Shown here: positions 8,657-16,939 of the stretch, piece by piece
Layout: each line of letters begins with the position of its first letter
Position numbering within the stretch: the stretch's first letter is position 1
Assembly (NCBI GenBank): GCA_965194535.1
Contig: OZ239145.1
Coordinates: 1,116,001-1,180,000, forward strand
DNA from: Verrucolacustris abundans
GTDB lineage: Bacteria; Verrucomicrobiota; Verrucomicrobiia; Methylacidiphilales; Verrucolacustridaceae
Length of the DNA: 64,000 bases
Direction: 5' to 3'
Made by a program: the position numbers and the translations under genes
The notes under the pieces: generated by a model
The model's database searches: none
Told to the model about the DNA's origin: nothing
Seen by the model: only the letters and a program-made list of their open reading frames with translations

Positions 8657-9652
8657 GTGAAGAAAGAAAAGGCACTCAATATCCGCATCCGTTCCCGACG
8701 TCTCCGTAGGACTTCCGGAATCCGCAGGCTTTTCTCTGAAACTGCTGTGTCTCCTTCTCATCTTGTCGCACCACTTTTCGTTATAGATGGCCAGGGCAAA
8801 CCGGAGTCCATCCCCAGCCTTCCCGGTCATTTCCGCTTTCCCATCCCCGCCCTCGTTCGGGAGGTACAGCGACTCGCTCGTCGCGGTGTCGGGGGAATCG
8901 CCATCTTCCCATACATTCCCCAAAGACTACGCACCCCCAACGCCAAGGAAGCCCTCAATCCCAAAGGGCTGATCTATCGCGCTATCCGAACCATTAAGAA
9001 GGAGCTCCCGGAGTTTCCTGTTTTTGCTGACGTTGCCCTCGACCCCTACACCTCCCATGGACACGATGGCCTTCTCGATCAAACCAGCAAAGATGTCGAT
9101 AACGACGCCACGGTTCGCCTCCTGATGAAACAGGCTGTCCTTTTAGCCGATGCAGGCGCCGATTTTGTCGCACCATCTGACATGATGGATGGTCGGATCG
9201 GATACATTCGCGGAGCCCTCGACAAAGCAGGGTTCACCGAAACTGGGATTCTTTCGTACGCGGCTAAGTTTGCCTCCTCCCTTTATGGACCTTTTCGCGA
9301 TGCAGTAGGGAGCGCCCAATCTGCAGGAACCCACTCACTCGATAAGCGCGGCTATCAGGGGGATCCCGCCAACCGCAAAGCCATTCTAAAGGATGCACTC
9401 CTGGATGAAAAAGAGGGCGCCGATGTCCTTATGGTTAAACCAGCCGGCCCTTATCTTGATATCGTTCGTGATCTTCGAGATAACACCCGGCTTCCCCTCG
9501 CCGCCTATCAGGTCTCAGGTGAATACGCCCAGATTCACGCCGCAGCACTGAAAGGCTGGGGCGATCTACGGAAAGCCAGAGATGAGTCCTTACTCTCCAT
9601 CCGCCGAGCCGGGGCAGACCTGATTTTCACCTATTTCGCCAAGGATATGTAG
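8657..9652 (+). CDS. hemB: Delta-aminolevulinic acid dehydratase, Mg-type metal site
   Basis: Condenses two 5-aminolevulinate molecules into porphobilinogen. The two Schiff-base lysines are Lys204 (SYAAKFAS) and Lys261 (LMVKPAGP). The metal segment reads DVALDPYTSHGHDG (125-138): the three cysteines that bind catalytic zinc in animal and yeast enzymes are Ala127, Asp129 and Asp137, the pattern of Mg-dependent enzymes. The N-terminal arm (RRLRRTSGIRRL) is the usual oligomerisation arm. The start is GTG at 8657. Its substrate is made by hemA and hemL products and its product feeds hemC, all encoded elsewhere in the window. Confidence 0.96.
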   Translation: MKKEKALNIRIRSRRLRRTSGIRRLFSETAVSPSHLVAPLFVIDGQGKPESIPSLPGHFRFPIPALVREVQRLARRGVGGIAIFPYIPQRLRTPNAKEALNPKGLIYRAIRTIKKELPEFPVFADVALDPYTSHGHDGLLDQTSKDVDNDATVRLLMKQAVLLADAGADFVAPSDMMDGRIGYIRGALDKAGFTETGILSYAAKFASSLYGPFRDAVGSAQSAGTHSLDKRGYQGDPANRKAILKDALLDEKEGADVLMVKPAGPYLDIVRDLRDNTRLPLAAYQVSGEYAQIHAAALKGWGDLRKARDESLLSIRRAGADLIFTYFAKDM

Positions 9653-9740
9653 GTAGGGCCGCCTCTACGTAGGCGGCCGCAATTGACCGCGGGTAGCCTC
9701 TAGCAAAAAACTGCGGCCGGGTCGTAGACCCGGCCCTACC
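9652..9740. repeat. Double-hairpin REP-like element, type A
   Basis: An 89-base module just after hemB; the last base of the hemB stop is its first base. Its ends are inverted repeats (GGTAGGGCCG and CGGCCCTACC). The left half folds as GGCCGCCT/AGGCGGCC with a six-base loop, the right half as GGCCGGGT/ACCCGGCC with a five-base loop, separated by about 40 unpaired bases. The architecture is the same as that of the array flanking the transposase at 20375-20932, but hairpin sequences differ. It may double as a transcription terminator for hemB. Confidence 0.85.
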
Positions 9741-9791
9741 ATTGCCTAAATGATCCTCTTTCCCTCGAAGGTTTTTGGACGATAATCCCTT

Positions 9792-10328
9792 ATGCCCGTG
9801 GAACCCGAATATCAGCTGATTGAGGTCAAGGTCCAAACCCTCCAGCAGATCTTTAACTCGATGGATCCATCCCCTTTTCATGAGCGGGACCTAGATCGCG
9901 AAGCTGAGGAGTTCATTATTAGCTGGGCGAAGGAGCACTCTTCTCGCAAACCCTACAAACTGATTGTTCATCTCGGCCAAGGCACGGATCGAGCCGACGC
10001 TGTACAAATCCTCTCTGAGTCGATCCGAAACTATTTCGCCTATCGTGCGGAAATGAACCGTCGCGAACTCAAACAACTTCTTCACTACGGCTGGATCAGC
10101 CTCATTATCGCCACCCTATTTTTGGGGCTTTGCGTCACGGTCGCGCAGACGGTCGACCCGGAACTCGGTCGCTTCCGCCCCATCCTGCGCGAAGGACTGA
10201 TCATTCTTGGGTGGGTTGCCATGTGGCGCCCGCTCGACGTCTATCTGTATCGCTGGTGGCCCGTCCATCGCTTGGGCCGGATCTACCGCGGGTTAAGCAA
10301 GATGCCTATCGAGATTCAAACGTCTTAA
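9792..10328 (+). CDS. Conserved-looking small membrane protein of unknown function
   Basis: A 178-residue protein. The first ~95 residues are soluble and contain an acidic helix and a strand (PYKLIVHLGQGT). Two transmembrane helices follow (WISLIIATLFLGLCVTVA and LREGLIILGWVAMWRPL), then a short basic cytoplasmic tail (RWWPVHRLGRIYRGL). I do not recognise a named family. The gene stands alone between two double-hairpin repeats, with about 50 bases before it, so it is likely a single-gene transcript. Confidence 0.75.
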   Translation: MPVEPEYQLIEVKVQTLQQIFNSMDPSPFHERDLDREAEEFIISWAKEHSSRKPYKLIVHLGQGTDRADAVQILSESIRNYFAYRAEMNRRELKQLLHYGWISLIIATLFLGLCVTVAQTVDPELGRFRPILREGLIILGWVAMWRPLDVYLYRWWPVHRLGRIYRGLSKMPIEIQTS

Positions 10329-10340
10329 GTCATCAACCTT

Positions 10341-10434
10341 GGTAGGGGTCCGTTATCCTTAACGGACCGTGCTGATCGCAGTATTTTCAACGCCCATCTT
10401 ACCGCACGGGCGGTTAGGGATAACCGCCCCTACC
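10341..10434. repeat. Double-hairpin REP-like element, type B
   Basis: A 94-base module filling the gap between two convergent genes. Ends are inverted (GGTAGGGG and CCCCTACC). The left hairpin is GGTCCGTTA/TAACGGACC with loop TCCT; the right is GGGCGGTTA/TAACCGCCC with loop GGGA. The layout equals the type A element at 9652-9740, but stems differ. Lying between gene ends, it could act as a bidirectional terminator; there is no T-tract, so that role is uncertain. Confidence 0.85.
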
Positions 10435-10450
10435 AGCGATCCATACCTGA

Positions 10451-11713
10451 TTACTTCAACCAAAACGCCGCCCCAGTCCCCATTGCGGCCGTCAGTGCCA
10501 GCACGACAAGAACTGTTTTTCTCAAAGCCTTGTCCCCATACACAAGTACGACTGCGGCCTTGAGTAAGGTGTTCGCGACTGTCGCAATCAGGATCCCATG
10601 AATGGCTAGAACAACCGACTGCTTTTCCCCTGCCATCTGACTCAGGGACAGCGCAATCGCATCCAGATCCATCAATCCAGAAACAGCGCTCACCATCGAA
10701 AGACCAAGCTCTCCGAAATAGTGATCAGACGCCTTCACCGAAAATATAATTAAGGCATAGAGCGCGCCAAACTGCAGAGAGTCCCGAAACCCTAAAGGAT
10801 TCCGGTACACGGCCTGCTCCCCCTCACCCCGTCCCTTCCCATGCCGCCAGAGCCTCCATCCACAAAACAGAAACCCAGGAATACTCATCCAAAGAATCCA
10901 CGGGAAAAGTTTAGGGAAAATCGCAGGATAAACTGCTGTAGCCAACAAGGTCACCCGCCAGAGCATCACCGTACACGCCAGAACAATGGCCAACCCGCAG
11001 TCGTGCACGAGAGAGGGTTCCGATCGGCTCTGTCGACTCATCGCCATCGTAGTCGCTGTACTGGAGGCAACTCCCCCAAGAACCCCTGTCAGGGCCATTC
11101 CCATACTCTGACCAAAAATCCGGACGGCAACATAACCCCCAAAGGACGCTCCGGAAACGAGCACCACCATCATCCAGATCGAATGCGGGTTCAGTGCCTC
11201 GAAAGGCCCCCAGTATTCATTGGGAACCAACGGCAAGATGACGCCGGTAATTGCGGCAAACTGCAACGCCATCCGCACGTCTTCCTTACTGAATTTCCGG
11301 GACATTCGATGCACGTAGGGCTTTAGCGCCAGAAGAATCACCACGGTCATCGTCAGCACCAAGGCCACTTTCTCCTGGTGCCACGCAACCAAACCCCCAA
11401 TCAGATACGTCAGAAGTCCGACAGCACCCGTCGTGTAGCCATGCCCATCGTGCTTTTTCTGCTTAAAGAAAAGAAAGAGACTGATCCAAATCCCCATTGC
11501 GATAAACCCCGCCAAAAAGAAAAGCGGATGAACCGTTTGCGTGAAATATCCGCACAGGTTTCCCAGCAGGGCCCAGAAAGTGAAAGTCCTTAACCCAGCC
11601 AAAAGATGAGTTTTTGGATGCCAGTTCTCCTCATCCCATTGACGCTCCAGCCCAATCAAAGCCCCCAAGCAAAGGCTGACCAACAGGGATTTAAGTAGTT
11701 CAAGACCCAGCAC
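10451..11713 (-). CDS. MgtC/SapB-type and DUF4010 membrane protein
   Basis: A 420-residue polytopic inner-membrane protein with roughly 11-12 helices. The N-terminus (SLCLGALIGLERQW then HLLAGLRTFTFWALLG) is the MgtC/SapB signature, in which the arginine of GLERQW is characteristic. The C-terminal half is the DUF4010 part, with GGVASSTATTMAMS and VSAVSGLMDLDAIALSLSQMA. Function is not established for the family; MgtC domains are linked to magnesium and phosphate stress. The start appears to be GTG at 11713. It ends against the type B repeat and is divergent from the receiver-like genes. Confidence 0.85.
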   Translation of the reverse strand: MLGLELLKSLLVSLCLGALIGLERQWDEENWHPKTHLLAGLRTFTFWALLGNLCGYFTQTVHPLFFLAGFIAMGIWISLFLFFKQKKHDGHGYTTGAVGLLTYLIGGLVAWHQEKVALVLTMTVVILLALKPYVHRMSRKFSKEDVRMALQFAAITGVILPLVPNEYWGPFEALNPHSIWMMVVLVSGASFGGYVAVRIFGQSMGMALTGVLGGVASSTATTMAMSRQSRSEPSLVHDCGLAIVLACTVMLWRVTLLATAVYPAIFPKLFPWILWMSIPGFLFCGWRLWRHGKGRGEGEQAVYRNPLGFRDSLQFGALYALIIFSVKASDHYFGELGLSMVSAVSGLMDLDAIALSLSQMAGEKQSVVLAIHGILIATVANTLLKAAVVLVYGDKALRKTVLVVLALTAAMGTGAAFWLK

Positions 11714-11811
11714 GACTCAATGTAACGCCCTGCATCCTCAGGGCCAACTTTATGAATTAAATATGCAGTTCCATTTGCTATGTCCCAAATAGGACATATC
11801 TTAACTGCATC

Positions 11812-12207
11812 ATGAAACGTCCTTCAGCGAAAAAGAATTCCATCTGCTGTAAGAATGTTTTTCTGTCCCCTTCCCAAGGAATGATGTCTGAACTCCTTCG
11901 CATCTTTTTCTTGAAACATTTTGGATTAAAAGCAAAGGCGCATCCCGAAAAGAGTCGAGCCTATCGGCGAGGTGACTTCATTATGCATAACGGCGATTAC
12001 CCACTGCCAAAACTCAAGGGCAAAAACTACTGCCTTGGAATTTACAAGTCAGACTGGAACACGACTAAGATCACTTTTTGGAAACGAGCTGGTGCCACTA
12101 GCTTTTTCGACCTCAATGACCCCCTTGAATCCTGGATTGTTCTATTGAAGGACATGGTCGCTGGAAAATCACCTTTTGGAACAATTAGTCTAAAGAAAAA
12201 GATATAG
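11812..12207 (+). CDS. Receiver-like protein without output domain
   Basis: A 131-residue protein that aligns with the N-terminal half of the next gene: FLSPSQGMMSELLRIFF here against FLSPNWGIATELVRNYL there, then FIMHNG against LVLHNG, and ITFWKRAGATSFFDLND against MVFWKSRGACGWVDLQD. It stops where the neighbour's DNA-binding domain begins. The strand-helix alternation resembles a CheY-like fold, but the acidic pocket and phosphoacceptor Asp of classical receivers are not evident, so phosphorylation is doubtful. I do not recognise a named family. A basic, cysteine-containing N-terminus (KRPSAKKNSICCKN) is specific to this copy. Confidence 0.65.
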   Translation: MKRPSAKKNSICCKNVFLSPSQGMMSELLRIFFLKHFGLKAKAHPEKSRAYRRGDFIMHNGDYPLPKLKGKNYCLGIYKSDWNTTKITFWKRAGATSFFDLNDPLESWIVLLKDMVAGKSPFGTISLKKKI

Positions 12208-12305
12208 CCCCCTATTCTTAATTTTTGTTTTAGTGGTTACCCCCCCCTAAACGGATCTACTTACTTTCTCGCCTATTATCCCTAAGGGCATAGTGTGCAG
12301 AAATT

Positions 12306-12899
12306 ATGTCAGTGCCCCGCATTTTTCTCTCTCCCAACTGGGGCATTGCAACGGAGCTGGTTCGCAACTACCTGCAGTATCTAGCTCTCGCTCCGGTTTT
12401 TTTCCTGAACGGACACAAACCCCCGCCCCAAAAGAAGGATCTCGTTCTTCATAATGGAAAATCCGAGTTGGATCACGAACTCGACACGGAAGTCCTCCTC
12501 ATCGTCTATCAAGAAGGTTGGCACGTTCTCGAAATGGTCTTCTGGAAGAGCCGCGGGGCATGCGGCTGGGTGGATTTGCAGGATGACCCCAAGGACTTTG
12601 AAGTCGTACTAAAGAAGGCTCTCAACGGTCATACCCCCGTCGCGACACGCAGTACCGAACCCTATGTTCCGAAACTGAATGGTTTTCTTGATCGTAAAAT
12701 CGGTCGCCATCTGACCAACCGAGAACTTGATATTGCTACTCGGCTCACCCGGGGCTCTTCCGACAAGGAAATTGGCAAACAACTCAAGATCACTTGGGGC
12801 ACGGTTCACAACCATCGCAAATCGATCTACAGAAAACTCGGGGTTCACTCAGTCCCCCAGATGATTCACAAGCTGCAGGGCCTAGACAAGAAAGCCTGA
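12306..12899 (+). CDS. LuxR-type transcriptional regulator with receiver-like N-terminus
   Basis: A 197-residue regulator. Residues 1-110 form the receiver-like domain shared with the upstream gene; residues about 135-195 are a GerE/LuxR helix-turn-helix: LTNRELDIATRLTRGSSDKE, then IGKQLKITWGTVHNHRKSIY and RKLGVHSVPQMIHKL. These are the standard LuxR family positions (the E of TNRE, T-V-x-x-H). The N-terminal domain lacks an obvious phosphorylatable Asp pocket, so the signal it senses is unknown. Its position next to the exopolysaccharide genes makes it a candidate local regulator; that is inference only. Confidence 0.82.
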   Translation: MSVPRIFLSPNWGIATELVRNYLQYLALAPVFFLNGHKPPPQKKDLVLHNGKSELDHELDTEVLLIVYQEGWHVLEMVFWKSRGACGWVDLQDDPKDFEVVLKKALNGHTPVATRSTEPYVPKLNGFLDRKIGRHLTNRELDIATRLTRGSSDKEIGKQLKITWGTVHNHRKSIYRKLGVHSVPQMIHKLQGLDKKA

Positions 12900-12923
12900 T
12901 TCTTAAAATCTCCAGTTCAGCCC

Positions 12924-14231
12924 TTATGCAGGGACCAGTCCAGGTTGGTTCCTCGGCTGGATGACTCCGCAAGGATCCACTACCATCGGAACTGATTTCT
13001 TAAGCAAACCGTAGTCCAGCGCGCGGTGCCCCGTGGCAACAATAGCCACGTCGTGACCAGCTAAACTCCCCGCGTCCCAAGGAATCGACTTGCACCCCGC
13101 CCATCGGCTGGATTGGGAATGACGTGGAATCGTCAGGATCCAAGGATCATAATAGGTCACAAGAACCCCATGATCCGCCAAAAGGTTCATGATTTCATAA
13201 GAAGGAGATTCACGGTCATCATCAATGTCCGGCTTGTAACCCAATCCTACGACCAGCACCCGCAGGCCTTTCAGAGCTTTCCCTTCCTTGTTGAGGGCTT
13301 CCATGAGTTGTTGAATCACGTACCTAGGCATCGCAGCGTTGATCTCCGCCGCTAACTCGATAAAGCGTGTATCCATCCCGTGCTCCCTCGCCTTCCAAGT
13401 CAGATAGAAGGGATCAATGGGAATGCAGTGACCTCCAACACCAGGACTCGGATAAAAAGGCATGTAACCAAACGGTTTTGTCTTGGCCGCATTGACTACC
13501 TCCCAGATATCGATCCCCATTTTTCCAAAAATGCGCTTCAACTCATTCGCCAGCGCAATATTCACAAACCGAAATATATTCTCCGAAAGCTTGACCGCCT
13601 CAGCTGTTTGACAATCCTCCACCTCCACGATCTGATCGATGATTTTCCCATAAAGCTCCACCGCCCGATCTCGGCACGCTTTTGTCAGACCACCTACCAC
13701 TCTTGGGACATTCTTCAAATCGCTTTTCGGATTTCCCGGATCCTCACGCTCGGGGGCAAAAGCGAGGGCAAAGTCCCGCCCGGCTGTTAGCCCGGAAAGC
13801 TTTTCCAGCATCTGACGCAACTCCCCCTCCGTCGTCCCCGGGTAAGTGCTCGATTCCAAACAGACGAGCATCCCTTTACGTACATTAGGTCCGAGTAACT
13901 GTGCGGCAGAAGTGATATGGGAAAGATCCGGCTCGCGATGCTCTTTCAGGGGAGTCGGCACACAAATCAAAACCGCTCGTGCTTTCGCAAGTTTTGCTGG
14001 ATCGATCGTTACCGACAGTCCGTGCTTTTCCCTCGCCCTTTGAACCCGATCGGAAGGCAAATGAGCCAGATAGCTTTTCCCGTCTTCCAGTTGACTGATC
14101 TTTGTCCAGTCCGCCTCAAACCCCAAAACCGCTAACCCCGCCTCTGCAAATTTCAATGCCAGTGGCAGTCCGACGTATCCCAATCCCACGACCGCCACAT
14201 CAAAGGGAAAGCCTTCCTCTTTCACGCTCAA
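12924..14231 (-). CDS. Nucleotide-sugar (UDP-HexNAc type) 6-dehydrogenase
   Basis: NAD-dependent enzyme oxidising C6 of a UDP-sugar to a uronic acid for polysaccharide synthesis. The N-terminal Rossmann motif is VAVVGLGYVGLPLALKFAEA; SSTYPGTTE follows; the catalytic cysteine lies in SPGVGGHCIPIDPFYL; the C-terminal UDP-binding domain has VLVVGLGYKPDIDDDRESPS. The CIPIDP and PGTTE versions fit the WbpA/Vi TviB branch acting on UDP-N-acetylhexosamines rather than UDP-glucose. The start is TTG at 14231 overlapping the upstream stop, or GTG at 14225. It is the last gene of the leftward exopolysaccharide operon. Confidence 0.9.
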   Translation of the reverse strand: MSVKEEGFPFDVAVVGLGYVGLPLALKFAEAGLAVLGFEADWTKISQLEDGKSYLAHLPSDRVQRAREKHGLSVTIDPAKLAKARAVLICVPTPLKEHREPDLSHITSAAQLLGPNVRKGMLVCLESSTYPGTTEGELRQMLEKLSGLTAGRDFALAFAPEREDPGNPKSDLKNVPRVVGGLTKACRDRAVELYGKIIDQIVEVEDCQTAEAVKLSENIFRFVNIALANELKRIFGKMGIDIWEVVNAAKTKPFGYMPFYPSPGVGGHCIPIDPFYLTWKAREHGMDTRFIELAAEINAAMPRYVIQQLMEALNKEGKALKGLRVLVVGLGYKPDIDDDRESPSYEIMNLLADHGVLVTYYDPWILTIPRHSQSSRWAGCKSIPWDAGSLAGHDVAIVATGHRALDYGLLKKSVPMVVDPCGVIQPRNQPGLVPA

Positions 14232-15007
14232 TCCTGAATCCTCCGTAAAAGGAGAAAAGCCTCGGCAAAGTTCCTGCCAATCTCCATCCCTCGATACTCC
14301 GCCTGAACAAAGATCCCCTTATGAGACCGAGGGTGTGGCCAGGCATTCTCCTCCCCCGCATAAACATCTAGGGCCTTTGCCTTTTTCATAACTTGAGACT
14401 GAGTAAGAATCTCATAATGGTTAGGACGAAAAGATGGATCAGTAGGGATCCGTTGAGATGTGCTACTGGGAATCTCCCCTAAAAGAATCTGCTTCACCTT
14501 GGGGAGTTTTAGAACCCGGGTGGCCATCCGCACCGCCCGAAACGTTCCCGCATGATCTTGATGGATATCCCCCAGAAACGTTGTGTAGACAACTGTTGGT
14601 GCGAGCTCCCCAATGACTGTCTCGACCTTCCGAAGGGTATGGGGGCCCATCACGCCCAACTCCTCCTCCTTGATCCCTAAATAGATCGATTGATCGTATC
14701 CCAATATCTTTTGGGCTTTCGGAGCGACCGAGTCCTGCTTTCGAGTTCTTGCATTGTGGGACTGTCGTAGAAATAGAACGGTGACATGATCCCCCCTCAG
14801 TTTATGTTTCTGGATCGCTCCCCCAAACCCCAGAACCTCGTCGTCACAGTGAGGAACGACCACCAGAACCCCCTCACCCCGGACTCTTCCGGATTGAGTC
14901 GGTTTTGAACTACGACGCTTTTTCAGATGCCCACTAGCGCGAGCGGGCTCGGTAAGCCGTTGATGTATTGCGGCTTCGGGCCAAAGACCGTGCACTGCGC
15001 CCCTCAT
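14228..15007 (-). CDS. PIG-L/LmbE family deacetylase
   Basis: Zinc-dependent N-deacetylase family acting on N-acetylglucosaminyl groups. The zinc motif appears as PHCDDEVLGFGG (family pattern HPDDE), with the second-site His in GDIHQDHAGTF. A patch before the domain (HLKKRRSSKPTQSGR) is basic and probably disordered. The reading frame extends to a TTG at 15043; I prefer the ATG at 15007, although the conserved domain only begins near 14875. In an operon with a UDP-HexNAc dehydrogenase it may deacetylate a lipid-linked or nucleotide-linked amino sugar; this is inference. Confidence 0.85.
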   Translation of the reverse strand: MRGAVHGLWPEAAIHQRLTEPARASGHLKKRRSSKPTQSGRVRGEGVLVVVPHCDDEVLGFGGAIQKHKLRGDHVTVLFLRQSHNARTRKQDSVAPKAQKILGYDQSIYLGIKEEELGVMGPHTLRKVETVIGELAPTVVYTTFLGDIHQDHAGTFRAVRMATRVLKLPKVKQILLGEIPSSTSQRIPTDPSFRPNHYEILTQSQVMKKAKALDVYAGEENAWPHPRSHKGIFVQAEYRGMEIGRNFAEAFLLLRRIQD

Positions 15008-15112
15008 TTCGTATCTTGCTGCTTTTTGTTTTACCCCGCACAAGACCCCGCAATTTTCTTGATGTATGAACTCTAGACTTAGAGTTTCCTCCCTTTCGAT
15101 GTTTGCCTTTGC

Positions 15113-15529
15113 TCATGATTTTCCCTTCCTTAAGGATGCAATCTTTTCTCCCACCTCATGAATGGCCTCCCGCATTTCAGAGATGCTGACAGGTTTCCGA
15201 AAGATACGAACCCCTCCAAGGTCTTTCATGACTTCCGTATCCATCTTCACCTCCACGCCCTCATCCTCAAAAAGAAAGATCGGTACCTTCAACCCTGCGG
15301 CACGCATTGCTTCTACCAGCTCTGTTCGGCTTGTGACCTCGAGCTTCTCTTGAGCAATTGTGCTGTCGCAAACAACCAGATCAAAAGCTTTCTCATCGAT
15401 CATTTTTCGAAGGGCATCCGCTCTTTCCACGATGAGCACCTCCCATCCGGACTGTTTAGCCAGCTGTCCAATCACGTTTCCAAGAGCTCCGTAATGATTC
15501 ACAATTAACATCCTTAGTATATTTTCCAT
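15113..15529 (-). CDS. Stand-alone receiver-like domain protein in the EPS operon
   Basis: A 138-residue protein with the fold pattern of a response-regulator receiver: MLIVNHYG (strand 1), FDLVVCDS with the candidate phosphoacceptor Asp near residue 56, VPIFLFEDEG (strand 4), and IFRKPVSISEM with the conserved Lys-Pro. The acidic pair normally after strand 1 is replaced by Asn-His, so metal binding is probably weakened. There is no output domain. It lies 9 bases after the sugar transferase, suggesting a modulator of polysaccharide synthesis by protein contact. An alternative start is ATG at 15511. Confidence 0.75.
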   Translation of the reverse strand: MENILRMLIVNHYGALGNVIGQLAKQSGWEVLIVERADALRKMIDEKAFDLVVCDSTIAQEKLEVTSRTELVEAMRAAGLKVPIFLFEDEGVEVKMDTEVMKDLGGVRIFRKPVSISEMREAIHEVGEKIASLRKGKS

Positions 15530-15538
15530 AATGTTGAA

Positions 15539-16939
15539 TTAAACAGTACTCTTTAGCCGAAGCAGTGTCACGATAAGGATTTTCAGATCGCCCAGCCAAG
15601 TCCAGTTCTGGATGTAGTACATATCATAATCAATTCTTTCCTGAAGAGAGGTATTTCCACGGAATCCATGAATTGCCGCCCACCCTGTCATTCCCGGTTT
15701 CATGCGAAAACGAAGTCCGTAGGAGTGAACCGACTCACAGAATTTCGCCACCAGTTCCGCCATTTCAGGGCGCGGCCCCACCAAGCTCATATCCCCTCTC
15801 AATACGCACCAAAACTGGGGAAGTTCATCCAGACTGAATTTTCGTATCCACTTCCCCAGTCGTGTGCAACGAGGGTCATTATTGGCGGCCCAAGAATGTG
15901 GATCCTCCTCAACACCGGCCTTCATGGAGCGTAGTTTGTAGATCCAGAAGCTCTTTCCATCGATTCCAGCCCGTTTCTGCCGAATCAATACGGGTCCTTT
16001 CGATTCCAACCGGATCAGCAAAGCCAGAAGCAGGATCATGGGAGTAGAAATAGTTAGCCCGACCAGAGACCCCAAAATGTCTGTCGCCCTTTTTATGAAT
16101 CGATGTGATCCCAGATGGTAGCTCGAGTTGGCAATCACCAGAACAGGAAGCCCCGAGACCATGCGGTCATGACTTCGCCCCACCCAAAACCCAATCGAGT
16201 CGGGGATGAGGCGGACGATAACACCATTCAGAACGCACTCCTTGGCAATCCGATTAAGGGATTCATGATCCATGCACGTCTGATCGATGACCAAACGGGA
16301 CATCTGGTAGTTAGAAAGCCCGGCTTCCAGATCACTTAGACTCCCCAAGCGCACATACCCGGCTTTCTGATGGGAAGGGCTTTCGTCCCCAAAATAGCCC
16401 ACTACCTCCTGCACTCTGCCCATCTTTTTAGAGGATTCCCTTAGCAAAAGCTCCATCCGTGGCGTATTTCCAACAAACACCATTGGTTCTTGCGCGGGAA
16501 TATTGAGAACATCCAGAATCAGCCAGGGCAAAACTGAGCGAAATAGTGCCACAAGGATAAGAAAAACGCCGACCTGAAGAAGCAGAGGGGGAAGAAAAGC
16601 GGCAGGTTCCAGCCCTAAACCCCACTTGAGAAGAGTGATGAATCCCCCTCCCCCCGCCAAGATCACAAGAAAGATTCGTCCTGCGATTGCTCGGAATGAG
16701 CCCCAGCAGGGCCAATCATATCCACCAAAACGATCCATCAAAACCATCGATACAAATCCGTAAAGGATCCAGAGATGCGGAGGAACGCTTTCCCGACCTG
16801 AGAATCCATATCCATCTAAATGCATCACAAAGAAAAGGGAGATTGCGACGGCCAACCCGTCCACTACACGAAGGGCCAAAGCCCACTCAAATTTACTTTG
16901 AGGCCGATTCTTCAGGATTTTCTCAAACGACAGATTCAT
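15539..16939 (-). CDS. Polyprenyl-phosphate sugar-1-phosphate transferase (EPS priming enzyme)
   Basis: Transfers a sugar-1-phosphate from a UDP-sugar to undecaprenyl phosphate, starting each repeat unit at the inner membrane. Four N-terminal helices and a central nucleotide-binding-like domain (MVFVGNTPRMELLLRE) precede the catalytic PglC/WcaJ-type domain: KRATDILGSLVGL, then RQKRAGIDGKSFWIYKLRSM, KFSLDELPQFWCVLRGDMSL, VGPRPEM and KPGMTGWAAIHGFRG. The frame runs up to 16996, but ATG at 16939 overlaps the preceding gene's stop (ATGA) and fits the family, giving 466 residues. Confidence 0.93.
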   Translation of the reverse strand: MNLSFEKILKNRPQSKFEWALALRVVDGLAVAISLFFVMHLDGYGFSGRESVPPHLWILYGFVSMVLMDRFGGYDWPCWGSFRAIAGRIFLVILAGGGGFITLLKWGLGLEPAAFLPPLLLQVGVFLILVALFRSVLPWLILDVLNIPAQEPMVFVGNTPRMELLLRESSKKMGRVQEVVGYFGDESPSHQKAGYVRLGSLSDLEAGLSNYQMSRLVIDQTCMDHESLNRIAKECVLNGVIVRLIPDSIGFWVGRSHDRMVSGLPVLVIANSSYHLGSHRFIKRATDILGSLVGLTISTPMILLLALLIRLESKGPVLIRQKRAGIDGKSFWIYKLRSMKAGVEEDPHSWAANNDPRCTRLGKWIRKFSLDELPQFWCVLRGDMSLVGPRPEMAELVAKFCESVHSYGLRFRMKPGMTGWAAIHGFRGNTSLQERIDYDMYYIQNWTWLGDLKILIVTLLRLKSTV

